A stretch of 64,000 nt of DNA, taken from NCBI GenBank assembly GCA_958296295.1, contig OY282460.1, forward strand, positions 3,518,291 through 3,582,290. The letters are read 5' to 3'. Positions within the stretch are counted from its first letter, which is position 1. Each line of letters opens with the position of its first letter. A model generated the notes under the pieces. That model had not been told where the DNA came from and searched no databases. It saw only the letters and a program-made list of their open reading frames with translations. Source of the DNA: an uncultured Pseudomonadales bacterium. GTDB taxonomy: Bacteria; Pseudomonadota; Gammaproteobacteria; Pseudomonadales; Azotimanducaceae. Both the position numbers and the translations under genes were made by a program. Shown here piece after piece: positions 45,448 to 54,810 of the stretch.

Positions 45448-46989
45448 GTGGCCCGGCACCTTAGGCCGCCGGAAACGCTGGCCGCTTGGCGCCGGCTGGC
45501 CACGTTGGCGGCGGAACCACGCGCCGGCGAGGACGAGGGCCGTTTCGCGAGCTTCTCCCGACGCCTCGGCCCGTTGCTTGTGGACTGCTCGAAAGAGCGC
45601 ATCGACCAGGACGCGCAAAGCGCTCTTTTGGATCTCGCGGCCCAGAGCGAACTTGCCGACGCCATCGCCGACCTCTTTGCCGGGGCAATCGTCAACGACA
45701 CCGAAAACCGCCCCGCGTCGCACATGGAACTGCGCAAACCCGCCGCCACCGCCAAGCGCGACGTGCGGGAAACCCGAAAGCGCTTCCTCGATCTTGCCGA
45801 GAAGATCCGCGCCGGCGCCTACCGCGGCTCTTCCGGCAAGGCCATCGACACCGTGCTGCATGTCGGCATCGGCGGCTCGCACCTTGGCCCGGCACTCGCC
45901 GTTGACGCGCTGGCGCCGGCGACCGCATCCCGGCGAGTTCGATTTCTTGCCAACATCGACGGTGCCGCGACGGCGAACGCTCTTGCCGATCTGGACCCGG
46001 CCACCACCCTCGTGGTAGTGGCGTCGAAAGGCCTGACAACTTTGGAGACCAAGGTAAACGCCGAAGCGGTGAAACAGTGGTTCGCAGCGGCGGGAGCGCG
46101 GGATCCGACCCGCCACTTCGTCGCGGTAACGGCCAATGGGGAAGCGGCGCGAGCATTCGGCGTCGCCGACGAGCAGTGCTTGCCGATGCCGGACTCGGTG
46201 GGCGGGCGGTATTCGCTTTGGTCGGCGGTGGGCTTGACGGTGGCGGTCGCGATTGGGCGGGCCGCCTTTGAGGACATGCTCGCCGGCGCCCACGAGGTGG
46301 ACGCGCATTTCGCATCCGCGTCGATGCGGGAGAACTTGCCAGTCCTGCTTGCGCTATTGCAAGTTTGGAACACGAACTTCCTCGGCGCGAGCAGCCACGC
46401 CATCCTGCCCTACGATCACCGGCTGCGTTTGCTGCCCCCGTACTTGCAGCAGTTGGAGATGGAGAGCAACGGCAAGTCCACGCGGCGTGGCGGCGAACCC
46501 GCCGGCACGCACACCGCGCCGATCGTCTGGGGCGGCGAGGAAACCGGCGGCCAGCACGCGTTTCATCAACTGTTGCATCAGGGCACCCGGGCGTTCAGCG
46601 CGGACTTCATCGTCTGCGCCCGTCCGGATCACAACCTGCCCGCCAATCACGATTGGCTGCTTGCGAACTGCCTGGCGCAGAGCAAGGCCATGCGCGAAGG
46701 CCGGAGCGCCGGCCCAGCGCACAAGCGGGTGCCCGGCGGCCACGCCACCACCACGATCCTGCTGGACGAATTGACTCCCGGCGCACTCGGCGCGCTGCTC
46801 GCGCTTTACGAGCACAAGGTTTTTTCGTCCGCGATGATCTGGGGAATAAATCCGTTCGATCAATGGGGCGTGGAGCTAGGGAAAACGCTGGCGGATTCGA
46901 TCCACAAGCAGCTCCGAACCGACGACGACTGGAGCGGTCAGGACGACTCCACCCGCGGTTTGCTCGCCGAATTGCGGCGTTTGCGATAG
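45448..46989 (+). CDS. pgi: Glucose-6-phosphate isomerase
   Basis: A 513-residue Pgi. Hallmarks are LLVDCSKERID near the N-terminus, VLHVGIGGSHLGPALAVDAL, the PGI signature 1 in SVGGRYSLWSAVGL and the second in WGINPFDQWGVELGK. The catalytic E and H lie in MESNGKS and GGQHAFHQLLHQGT. It interconverts glucose-6-phosphate and fructose-6-phosphate, feeding sugar-nucleotide supply. The frame is open far upstream, antisense-like inside panC; the GTG at 45448 just before ARHLRPPETLAAWRRL matches the family start. It converges with folE, only 12 bp away. Confidence 0.93.
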   Translation: MARHLRPPETLAAWRRLATLAAEPRAGEDEGRFASFSRRLGPLLVDCSKERIDQDAQSALLDLAAQSELADAIADLFAGAIVNDTENRPASHMELRKPAATAKRDVRETRKRFLDLAEKIRAGAYRGSSGKAIDTVLHVGIGGSHLGPALAVDALAPATASRRVRFLANIDGAATANALADLDPATTLVVVASKGLTTLETKVNAEAVKQWFAAAGARDPTRHFVAVTANGEAARAFGVADEQCLPMPDSVGGRYSLWSAVGLTVAVAIGRAAFEDMLAGAHEVDAHFASASMRENLPVLLALLQVWNTNFLGASSHAILPYDHRLRLLPPYLQQLEMESNGKSTRRGGEPAGTHTAPIVWGGEETGGQHAFHQLLHQGTRAFSADFIVCARPDHNLPANHDWLLANCLAQSKAMREGRSAGPAHKRVPGGHATTTILLDELTPGALGALLALYEHKVFSSAMIWGINPFDQWGVELGKTLADSIHKQLRTDDDWSGQDDSTRGLLAELRRLR

Positions 46990-47001
46990 CGGGAAGGCTC
47001 T

Positions 47002-47580
47002 TTACGCGGCGCCGGCCAAGCGCAAGAACTCCGAACGTGTGGGCGGACTGTCGCGGAACGCGCCAAGCATCACCGACGTCTTCATGCTGGAATGTTGTTT
47101 CTCGACTCCGCGCATGGCCATGCACAAATGTTGCGCTTCGACAATCACGCCGACGCCGGCTGCGCCCGTCACATCCATCACCGTTTTCGCGATCTGTTGG
47201 GTGAGCGTTTCCTGCACCTGCAAACGCCGCGCGTACATGTCCACGATGCGCGCCACTTTAGAAAGGCCAAGCACACGGCCGGCGGGAAGGTAACCGACAT
47301 GGCACTTGCCGATAAACGGCAACAAATGGTGTTCGCACAGGGAATAGAGTTCGATGTCTTTTACCAGCACGATCTCGTCCAGATCCGTCTCGAACAGCGC
47401 ACCGTTCACGACATTTTGAATGTCCTGCCGGTAACCGCGCGTGAGGAAGGCAAGCGCCCGGGCGGCGCGCTCCGGCGTGTCGCGCAAGCCGCCGCGGTCC
47501 GGCGTTTCGCCGAGACCGGTGATCAATTCCCGGTACGCCGCCGCCAGGTCGGCGATCGTGCGCGGGCCGAGATCAGGCAT
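47002..47580 (-). CDS. folE: GTP cyclohydrolase I
   Basis: A 192-residue type IA enzyme that converts GTP to dihydroneopterin triphosphate for folate synthesis. The zinc ligands are C and H in [13 protein letters not shown], and C in [15 protein letters not shown]. Other blocks are [37 protein letters not shown] and [11 protein letters not shown]. The start ATG at 47578-47580 gives the typical short N-terminal helix. It lies 31 bp downstream of the substrate-binding protein gene and converges with pgi. Confidence 0.96.
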   Translation of the reverse strand: MPDLGPRTIADLAAAYRELITGLGETPDRGGLRDTPERAARALAFLTRGYRQDIQNVVNGALFETDLDEIVLVKDIELYSLCEHHLLPFIGKCHVGYLPAGRVLGLSKVARIVDMYARRLQVQETLTQQIAKTVMDVTGAAGVGVIVEAQHLCMAMRGVEKQHSSMKTSVMLGAFRDSPPTRSEFLRLAGAA

Positions 47581-47611
47581 CCGATGATGGCGCGTGGCGC
47601 CGCCGAAACCG

Positions 47612-48841
47612 CTAATAGGTGATCACCGTGTCCGTCGTCATCCAGCGGCCGTCCCGCACTTGCGAAAGCGTGGAACTGTCCACGCCGCGATGGTCGTTCG
47701 GCCCAAAGGTGAGGCGATTGCCGAAGATGTCCGTGTATTCGGAAAGCGATTCCAACGCCGCGATGATCTTCTCCCGCGTAAGATCGCGACCAGCCAGCTC
47801 CAATCCTCGCACCACCAAATCCGCGGCTCGTTGCCCCACCATCGCCGGCAAACTCGGCACCTCGCCGTAGCGTTCCCGGTAGGCGTTGAACCAAGAACGC
47901 GCCTCTTGCGAAAGTTCGTCATCTTCGTAGATCAGCGGAATTGGGCCAAACGCGTAATAGCCTTCGCCAGAGCCGCTTTTCTGTTCCGCGATCACGCGCC
48001 CGTAGGCGGCCTCGTTGCCAACCCACGCCACGCCGTCCCAACCTTGCTTCTTCGCGGTTTCGAGCACGAGGATGGTGTCGCGATGGACGAGACCGACCAA
48101 CACCAGATCGCAACCGGCGCTCTTGAGGCGCAGAACGGACGCGGTGAACTCCACGTCGGTGGGCTTGTGCGCGGCGGTTTCGGCTATGGCGATGCCCATT
48201 TCCGCCGCTTGATCATTCGCGCCATCCAGGATCTCGTGGCCGTATTCGGTGTCGTGGTAGATGACGCACGGCGTGGTTTTTCCCTCGGCTTCCACGAAGT
48301 GTTTGACGCCAGCGCGGATTTCCCGGTAGTAGAGGCCCATGTGGCTGATCACGTTCTTCTTGAACGGCTCCACCATGGCGCGCGCGCCCGTCGACGGAAA
48401 GAGATTCGGCACGTCGGCGGCATCCGGACGCGCCATCACCGCGAGATTGGTCGGTGTGCCCACGGCCCCCACGAAGGCGAAAATCCGGTCGCGGTTGATC
48501 AGCTTGTTGGCTGCCGTGATGGCGCGCTGTATCTGGTACTGCGAATCTTCCACCATGAAGCGGATCTGGCGCCCGTGAACACCGCCGGCGGCGTTGGCCT
48601 CGTCAAACCGCAAGCGAATGGCGTTGACGATGCCGTTGCCCCAGATCGACACCGGGCCCGTAAGGTCCGCATGGGTGCCCAGCACCACTTCGGTGTCCGT
48701 GACGCCCGTTTCCTCCGTCGAGGCGCTATCGGCGACATCGGACGCATCGGCGGGCGCATCCGCGGCTTCCTGCTCTCCGGTGCCGCAACCCCACATCGCC
48801 AACAATCCCGCCAGCGGCAGCACCAACCAGCCTCGTTTCAT
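47612..48841 (-). CDS. ABC transporter substrate-binding lipoprotein, branched-chain amino acid (LivJ) type
   Basis: A 409-residue type I periplasmic binding protein. The N-terminus is a lipoprotein signal, [19 protein letters not shown], with a cysteine followed by an acidic linker. The ligand-binding lobes show [20 protein letters not shown], the typical [46 protein letters not shown] and [20 protein letters not shown]. This pattern fits the Peripla_BP_6 family whose ligands include branched amino acids, amides and short-chain acids. No permease or ATPase genes are adjacent, so the transporter partner must be elsewhere, or the protein has a sensory role. Confidence 0.88.
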   Translation of the reverse strand: MKRGWLVLPLAGLLAMWGCGTGEQEAADAPADASDVADSASTEETGVTDTEVVLGTHADLTGPVSIWGNGIVNAIRLRFDEANAAGGVHGRQIRFMVEDSQYQIQRAITAANKLINRDRIFAFVGAVGTPTNLAVMARPDAADVPNLFPSTGARAMVEPFKKNVISHMGLYYREIRAGVKHFVEAEGKTTPCVIYHDTEYGHEILDGANDQAAEMGIAIAETAAHKPTDVEFTASVLRLKSAGCDLVLVGLVHRDTILVLETAKKQGWDGVAWVGNEAAYGRVIAEQKSGSGEGYYAFGPIPLIYEDDELSQEARSWFNAYRERYGEVPSLPAMVGQRAADLVVRGLELAGRDLTREKIIAALESLSEYTDIFGNRLTFGPNDHRGVDSSTLSQVRDGRWMTTDTVITY

Positions 48842-49014
48842 TCGCTTACGCACGATTCAATCGCCCCGACCCGCCTAGTGTGTTGCTAGCTTACGGAAAA
48901 GGCCGGCCGTTTGCCATCCGTAGAACTGTCCAATGCTATGTGAGCATGAACCGAAGGGCTGAATCCAACGCCAGGTGAGCACGAAAGGAGTGCCGAGTCC
49001 TCCACACTGGGAGG

Positions 49015-50277
49015 ATGATCGTGACACTGCACACTCAGCGCTTGCACACCATGGAGCAGGTTCGGGCCTTCGTCGAGGGATCCGGGCCTGTGGACTACCA
49101 ACCCTTGGACCGGGCGGCCGCCTACGCCTTCGTGCGGGGGACGCTGACGGGCTTCGACTACCACTTGCTCGGGCGCGCCGACCGGGGTCGGGTGCGGGCG
49201 TACATCGGCAAGGCGTGCGGCTTCTCGCCGGCGCGGATCAGCCGGCTGATCCGGCAGCAGGCGGAGACCGGCGTGGTGGCGGACCGGCGGGCGCGGAACA
49301 GCGGGCGTCCGTTCGAGACGGTCTACACGCCGGCGGACATCCGGCTTCTGGCGGAGGTGGACGAGGCGTTCGGGGGCATGTCGGGGCTGGCCACGTGCGA
49401 GATCCTGCGCCGCCAGTTCGAGGTGCATGGCGACGCGCGCTTCGAGCGGCTGGCGGACGTGTCGCGCTCGCACGTCTACAACCTGCGCGCGTCGCGCACC
49501 TGCCGGACGAGGCGGACGACTTGGGAGAAGACGCGCCCCAGCCCGGTGGCCATCGGGGTCCGCAAGGCGCCCGAGCCGAACGGCCGGCCGGGCTTCCCGC
49601 GCGTGGACACCGTCCACATGGGCGACCGGGACGGGCGCAAGGGGGTGTACGTCGTCAACGTCGTGGACGAGGTGACGCAGTACGAGCACGTCGGCGCCGC
49701 GCCGGCCATCTCCGAGCGGTTCATGGTTCCCATCCTGGAGGCGCTGCTGCTGCTGTTCCCGTTCGACGTGCTCGGCTTCCACGCCGACAACGGCTCCGAG
49801 TACGTCAACCGCCGCGTCGCCGCGCTGCTGAACAAGCCGCACGTCGGCGAGTTCACCAAGTCGAGGCCGCGGCGCTCCAACGACAACGCCCTGGTCGAGG
49901 GCAAGAACGCCCACGTGGTGCGCAAGCATCCGGGCCACGACCACATCCCCGTCCGCTTCGCCGGCGACGTGGACCGGTTCGCCCGCGAGCACCTGTCGCC
50001 GTTCCTCAACTTCCACCGCCCCTGCCTGTTCGCCACCGAGCGCGTGGACGCCAAGGGCAAGGTGCGGCGAACCTGCCGCCGCGAGGACGTGCTCACGCCC
50101 TTCGAGAAGCTCAAGTCGCTGCCGGACGCCGCCGGCTTCCTCCGCGTGGGCGCGAGCTTCGACGCGCTCGACCGCGCCGCCGCCGCCCAGACGGACATGC
50201 GGGCCGCCAAGTCCCTCAACCGCGCCCGCGACGAGCTGTTCCGCAAAGTCCACGGCGCCTTGGCCGCCGCGGCGTGA
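49015..50277 (+). CDS. Integrase-core (rve) DDE transposase of IS copy 2
   Basis: An intact 420-residue transposase. The N-terminal part contains helix-turn-helix-like segments (KACGFSPARISRLIRQQ, SGLATCEILRRQF, DVSRSHVYNL). The RNase H-fold core has D198 in RVDTVHMGD, D258 in GFHADNGSEY and E295 in ALVEGKNAH, spaced like a D-D-(36)-E catalytic triad. SRPRRSNDNALVEGKN is a family hallmark. The general plan is that of IS481-like/ISNCY rve transposases; the exact IS family is not certain. The start ATG at 49015 follows GGGAGG. It is the only functional candidate enzyme to mobilise the copy at 20117. Confidence 0.9.
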   Translation: MIVTLHTQRLHTMEQVRAFVEGSGPVDYQPLDRAAAYAFVRGTLTGFDYHLLGRADRGRVRAYIGKACGFSPARISRLIRQQAETGVVADRRARNSGRPFETVYTPADIRLLAEVDEAFGGMSGLATCEILRRQFEVHGDARFERLADVSRSHVYNLRASRTCRTRRTTWEKTRPSPVAIGVRKAPEPNGRPGFPRVDTVHMGDRDGRKGVYVVNVVDEVTQYEHVGAAPAISERFMVPILEALLLLFPFDVLGFHADNGSEYVNRRVAALLNKPHVGEFTKSRPRRSNDNALVEGKNAHVVRKHPGHDHIPVRFAGDVDRFAREHLSPFLNFHRPCLFATERVDAKGKVRRTCRREDVLTPFEKLKSLPDAAGFLRVGASFDALDRAAAAQTDMRAAKSLNRARDELFRKVHGALAAAA

Positions 50278-50291
50278 CCTTGCCCGGCCCC

Positions 50292-50367
50292 GCGTTTCCC
50301 ACCGTCTTTCCACCGCCGCTTTTGCGATGGAGGGGGATCGCGCCCGTGGAAAGACCGTGGAAAACGC
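50292..50367 (+). repeat. Long imperfect palindrome in the 3' non-coding part of the IS
   Basis: A 22-base arm at 50292-50313 (begins GCGTTTCCCACC, ends TTTCCAC) is nearly complementary to the 22-base arm at 50346-50367 (GTGGAAAGACCG then TGGAAAACGC). The same structure is found in copy 1 (near 21462-21537). It may be a terminator or a transposase-binding subterminal site. Confidence 0.7.
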
Positions 50368-50781
50368 TACTCGACTCGCCCGGCGACAGCCGCTCCCGCG
50401 GACGCGTCGCGGCAACTGTCGAGCCCGGCCAAGGGTCTTCGCCCGCGTCGAACACGCGAACCGACCCGTCTTGCGAAGGCGCGTTCAAGCCGCCTATGCT
50501 GACCCGCGTTGAACGAGGACTCGGCACTCCCTCGCGACACCTGCCGACAAGCCCGTTCATGCTCACTTTCTCATTGGACATTACTTCCGTGGCCGTGGTG
50601 TCGCGGTGGGCGTGTGCCACAAACCGTAGGCTAGGACAGACCTATTCGCTATCCACAACGGGCTGTCGAGTGGACACGCGGGCTACACGGTAGTACCGTG
50701 CTGGGCGTGGGTGGCCGCGAGCAACCCGTTCAGGGGCGGGCGGACACGCCGAGCTGGTTTCTCAATCCGTTGGACCATAGT

Positions 50782-51219
50782 GTGGGCTACGTCTTTGCCG
50801 ACATCGCGCTCAGCAATCCGCGCCGAACCGACCTTGAACCGGTCCCGGCTCGCGCCTTGGCGGATACGGGTGCCCTCAACCTCTGCATTCCGCAACACGT
50901 AGCCAATCAGCTGCAACTGGAAACAGACTCCAGTCGCGAAGTTTCGATGGCCGATGGCACGATGATCAACGTGCCTTATGTCGGCCCCATCCGCGTGGCC
51001 TTCGGTAAGCGCTCCTGCTTCGTCGGTGCGCTCGTATTCGGCGACGAGGTGCTATTCGGGGCGGTGCCAATGGAAGACATGGATCTCATTGTCGATCCTC
51101 TCCGCGAACGAATCACAGTCGATCCCGCCAGCCCCAACATACCGCACGCTCGCGCCAAGCAACTGACGCCACGCCGATGGGGCCCCAACGATCTGTCGCA
51201 ACGCACAGACGACTCTTGA
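50782..51219 (+). CDS. Clan AA (retropepsin-like) aspartic protease family protein
   Basis: A 145-residue protein of the bacterial retroviral-type aspartic protease family. The catalytic motif is ALADTGALNLCIP, followed by the flap-like EVSMADGTMINVPYVG, the strand pair around RSCFVGALVFGDEVLFGAV, and the family-typical MEDMDLIVDPLRERITVDP. It would work as a dimer. Its substrate is unknown; many small genes of this kind accompany toxin-antitoxin or accessory loci. A GTG at 50698 gives a longer N-terminus, but relatives begin at about GYVFADIALSNP, so GTG 50782 is preferred. The intact IS sits just upstream, possibly separating it from its promoter. Confidence 0.75.
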   Translation: MGYVFADIALSNPRRTDLEPVPARALADTGALNLCIPQHVANQLQLETDSSREVSMADGTMINVPYVGPIRVAFGKRSCFVGALVFGDEVLFGAVPMEDMDLIVDPLRERITVDPASPNIPHARAKQLTPRRWGPNDLSQRTDDS

Positions 51220-51456
51220 CGGATCTCCGCATCAACGGCGGCGATGTCCAGACCCCGCCTCGCGCCTCCTGCTCGCAGGGCCGCGGGCCAAGGCGCTACC
51301 GCCCGGGGTAGGCGTCTCGTCAGCAGCGCCTTGTGCCCCAGCCGCGATGCCAAGCGGCCCAGTGGTGGGTGCCGCCGCACGCCTCCATCGCCACTGAGCC
51401 CGCCGTCAGCTTCGCCAGATAGGCCGCAGCGGCTTGCGTTCCACGATCCCGTCCTT

Positions 51457-52258
51457 GTGGTAGGGTGCGGACGCATCCGTCGAGGAGAGGAAGACCGCAT
51501 CCGCCACATGGCCGGCACGCCGCGACCCGCCGCGGGAAGGCGCAACGGCGTCCGCGCCGCGCTGCTTGCCGCGGTGGCGCTCGTGGCCGCGCCGGCGCCG
51601 GTGGCGCAGACCCTCGACGACGCGGAATCCGCTTGGCGGCGGGCCGCCGAGGCCGCGCAGGCGCAGCGCGCCGAACGGGCGCGGCGGGCGTCGTACGAAC
51701 GGCGCCTGCGTTGGCGCTCGGCCACCGCCCACGCACGGATGCCGAACACGCTCCACGCGTCCACGCCGTCCCGCCCGGACGCCGACGTCTCCTGCCCGGT
51801 TCCCGTCGAGACGCGGGACCGCGTGCTCCAAGAGCATCGCGACGCCCTGTCGCGGAACGACGCGATGCGCGTGTTCGACCAGCCGGCGGGGGCCGCGCGC
51901 GCCGGTCGCCGCCACCTTGGAGCCGGCACCGGAACGCGCGCCGGGACGTTCGCCGCCGCGAGCCCCGGCGGCGCGGCGGGCCACGGGGCGTTCGCGGTTT
52001 CCGCGGCGTCAGGCGCCGCGTCCGGCGGCGCCAACCGGCATCTGGTGCCGCTGTTCGCGCGGGCGTCCGACCCGCTGCGGCAGGGCTTCGCGCGGGTGGT
52101 CAACCGTTCGGACGAGGCCGGCGACATCGTCGTCGTAGCGGTCGACGACGGCGGCAACAGGTTCGGCCCGGTCACGCTGGCCGTGGGCGCCGGCGCGACG
52201 GTCCACTTCAACTCCGCCGATCTGGAGAACGGCAACCCCGGCAAGGGTCTCTCGGGCG
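51457..52258 (+). repeat. Direct repeat of about 0.8 kb (partner 58995-59784)
   Basis: The upstream region, signal peptide and first module of the gene at 51508 are repeated at 58995-59784 in the same orientation with few differences. Similarity stops at CTCGGGCG in both copies (52258 and 59784). The two repeats bracket a 6.7-kb segment containing the DUF1501 gene and the RES toxin system, which could be excised or amplified by recombination between them. Confidence 0.85.
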
Positions 52259-52965
52259 GCGTCGGCGCGCCGGGCGAGGGCGACTGGCGCCTGGAGCTGG
52301 AGTCGCCGCTGGACTTTGAGGCGCACTCGTACCTGCGCACCCTGGACGGCTTCCTCACCGCCATGCACGACCTGGCGCCCGAGTCCGGCGGGACGCACCG
52401 CGTGCCGACCTTCAACCCAGGCAGCAACGAGCGCCAGGAGAGCCTGCTTCGGCTGGTCAACGACGGCGACGCCGACGTGGAGGCCGTGGTGCGCGGGGTG
52501 GACGACCACGGCCGCTCGCCGGGCGGCGAGGTGCGGGTCGCGGTTCCGGCCGGCGCGTCGCGGACGCTTTCGGCGGCGCAGCTGGAGAGCGGCACCGGCC
52601 CGGGCGTGGTGGCGGGGGCGCTGGGCGACGGCGCCGGCAAGTGGCGCCTCGCCGTGACGGCGGACGGGCCGATCCTGGCGATGAGCCTGCTCGACAGCCC
52701 GACCGGGACGATGACCAACCTGTCCACCGCGCCGCCGCGCCCGGCCGCCGGCGACCCCGTCCACCGCGTGCCGCTGTTCCCGCCGGCCGCGGACCCGTTC
52801 CGGCAGGGCTTCGTGCGCGTGGTGAACCGTTCGGACGAGGCCGGCGAGGTCTCGGTGCGGCCGAGCGACGACTCGGGCTGGGACTACGAGCCGGTGACGC
52901 TGGCCGTCGGCGCCGGGCGGACGGTCCACTTCAACTCCGACGACCTGGAGCAGGGCATCTTCTAG
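51508..52965 (+). CDS. Exported protein with tandem beta-rich modules, truncated at the 3' end
   Basis: A 485-residue protein of no recognised family. A signal peptide (AALLAAVALVAAPAPVAQ) is followed by an alanine/arginine-rich helical region (SAWRRAAEAAQAQRAERA) and modules of about 105-110 residues. The first (HLVPLFARASDPLRQGFARV, VVNRSDEAGDIVVVAVDD, VTLAVGAGATVHFNSADLE, WRLELESPLDFEAHSYLRT) is followed by a divergent second (THRVPTFNPGSNERQESLLR) and a third that breaks off at HFNSDDLEQGIF. The third module lacks its second half: the frame hits TAG where the next gene's sequence begins. It is probably secreted, with an adhesive or binding role suggested by repeats only. A truncated paralogue starts at 59043. 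Confidence 0.7.
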   Translation: MAGTPRPAAGRRNGVRAALLAAVALVAAPAPVAQTLDDAESAWRRAAEAAQAQRAERARRASYERRLRWRSATAHARMPNTLHASTPSRPDADVSCPVPVETRDRVLQEHRDALSRNDAMRVFDQPAGAARAGRRHLGAGTGTRAGTFAAASPGGAAGHGAFAVSAASGAASGGANRHLVPLFARASDPLRQGFARVVNRSDEAGDIVVVAVDDGGNRFGPVTLAVGAGATVHFNSADLENGNPGKGLSGGVGAPGEGDWRLELESPLDFEAHSYLRTLDGFLTAMHDLAPESGGTHRVPTFNPGSNERQESLLRLVNDGDADVEAVVRGVDDHGRSPGGEVRVAVPAGASRTLSAAQLESGTGPGVVAGALGDGAGKWRLAVTADGPILAMSLLDSPTGTMTNLSTAPPRPAAGDPVHRVPLFPPAADPFRQGFVRVVNRSDEAGEVSVRPSDDSGWDYEPVTLAVGAGRTVHFNSDDLEQGIF

Positions 52966-54776
52966 TTGACAGTTTGACGATTCGCAGCGGAGCCGGCGAG
53001 GTGGTCGGCCGCTGGGAGCTGGAGGACATGGACTGGGACGGACAACGCGACTGCGGCAACGAGTGGGACGATCTGGGCGTCGCCATTAGTTGCCGGGTGA
53101 TCGTTTCCTTGCAGATCCCAAGGGACAGCGACTACACGATCGAAGTGGCGGCTTGGATCGGCTGGCAAAGCGACGAGGCGCAAAGTGGGCCTGGCGCACT
53201 GAGGGTTTGGGCGCCCATGCCGGAGGACTACTACCGCGAGGGCGACACCTGGTACCGGGACATGCGGGCACCGGGCTTCGACGGGCGGGATGCGCCGAAC
53301 CCGGACAACAGCCTGCGGTGGCTCGCCCGGCGAATCGTGGCCGACGGGCGCTTCGCCGAGGCGGCGGTGAAGTTCTGGTGGCCGGCGATCCTGGGAACCG
53401 AAGTCGCGGAGCCGCCGGAGGACGAGGCCGACGCCGACTTCGCGGGGCGGCTGCTGGCGTCCAACGCGCAGAGCGCCGAAGTGGAAAGGCTTGCGCGCGG
53501 GTTCCGCCACGGCTTCGGCGGCGGGCGGCCGTTCAACCTGAAGGACCTGCTGGTCGAGATCGCCCTCTCCAGGTGGGCGCGCGCCGAATCGACGGCGGAC
53601 GGCGATCCGGTGCGGCTGGCGGCGCTGCGCGACGCCGGCATGGAGCGCCTGCTGACGCCGGAGGAGCTGAACTCGAAGACGGCCGCCGCGACGGGCGTGG
53701 AGTTGGACAGACGGTTGCCGGACCCCCACACGGGACTGACTTCGCCCAGCCACCTCCGGGACGACGGCGTTCGCCTCCTCTACGGAGGCATCGACTCGGA
53801 CGGCGTGACCGAGCGGGCCGGTGACATGACCGCGGTGATGGCCGGCGTGGCCCGGAATCACGCGGCCCGGCTAGCGGGCGCGATCATGCTGCGCGAGCTG
53901 CATCTTCTACCGACGCGGCAGCGGCGGCTGTTCCGGCATGTGGAGCTCGCCACCACGCCGGCCAGCGAGTTCGGCGACGCGTTCGAGATCGAGGCGGCGT
54001 CTTGGGACGACAGGGAGACGGCGTCCGTGGGGGGACATCTCACTGCGGGCGACGTCGTCGCTCGGCTGAGTTACGTCAACGACCACTGGGAGGAGGATCT
54101 CCCCGACTACAACCTGCGGCTGGACCAGCTCGAGTTGCGGAACGCCGCCGGCCGCGTCGTGGCGACACGTGAGCTCGAGGACTTGGACGAGGTCCCCTGC
54201 AGCAGCAAGGGATGGAACGGCGGACGCCGGAACCACCATGTCCTTTGGTGCGACGGCATGCTCGAAGTGCCTTTGACCGTCCCGGCAGACGGCCGCTACT
54301 CCGTCGACGTCGTCGCATGGGCGGAGCACGCCGACGAAAGGCTTGCCGATCTGCAAATTCTCGTGGAGTCCGACATGGAGCGCTCCGTAGGGGCCGCCGC
54401 CTTCCGCAGGCAGTTGGCCGACCTGCACCGGGATCTGCTCGGCGTCGCCGTCGCGCCGGACTCGGCCGAGGTGGACGAGGCGTTCCAGCTATTCGCCGAC
54501 GTCTGGCGCCGCAAGCGTGAATCCGGGGAGGAACGCGACATCTGCTGGCCTGCCCAATGCCGATGGTGGGACGACTTGCGCTTCTTCGAGGGCATTGACG
54601 GTGCGCCTTCTCCAGTGTGGGTGGAAGGCGAGAACGGATACGATCGTTGGGAATTCGGGCACGATCCCGTCTGGGAGTTTCTCGAAGACAAGCGCGCCGA
54701 TCACAACTACGTGTCGCGCACCTGGGCCGTCGTGCTGGCGTACCTGATGACGGATCACCGGTATCTCTACCTGTGA
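52966..54776 (+). pseudogene. 5'-truncated DUF1553-like (planctomycete-type PSD1) protein gene
   Basis: From the junction at about 52966 the frame encodes the C-terminal 600 residues of a larger protein. Two copies of a carbohydrate-binding-like module are seen (LTIRSGAGEVVGRWELEDMD and LDQLELRNAAGRVVATRELE), separated by a PSD1/DUF1553-like region (LRWLARRIVADGRFAEAAVK, WWPAILGTEV, DLLVEIALSRWARAES, LLYGGIDSDGVTERAGDM). The expected N-terminal half (cytochrome c, DUF1549-type) and a credible start are missing; TTG at 52974 is the first possible start. It is followed 34 bp later by the DUF1501 gene, its usual partner. The 3' part could still be translated, but the gene is a remnant. Confidence 0.65.
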
Positions 54777-54810
54777 ACGTGTGCCTTGGAACCGACGGAG
54801 GGCGTCCTCG

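Larger units (their letters stand above)
48922..50585 (+). mobile_element. Insertion sequence copy 2 (intact), DDE/rve type, 5-bp target duplication
   Basis: A 1664-bp element. The left end AGAACTGTCCAATGC and right end TTGGACATTACT define it by comparison with the copy at 20117. Directly outside both ends stands TCCGT (48917-48921 and 50586-50590), a 5-bp target duplication. The terminal repeats share TGTCCAA and GTGAGCATGAAC. It carries one intact transposase gene and about 300 bp of 3' non-coding DNA with a long palindrome. It is inserted between the ABC substrate-binding gene and the clan AA protease gene, and its clean duplication suggests recent transposition. Confidence 0.92.
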
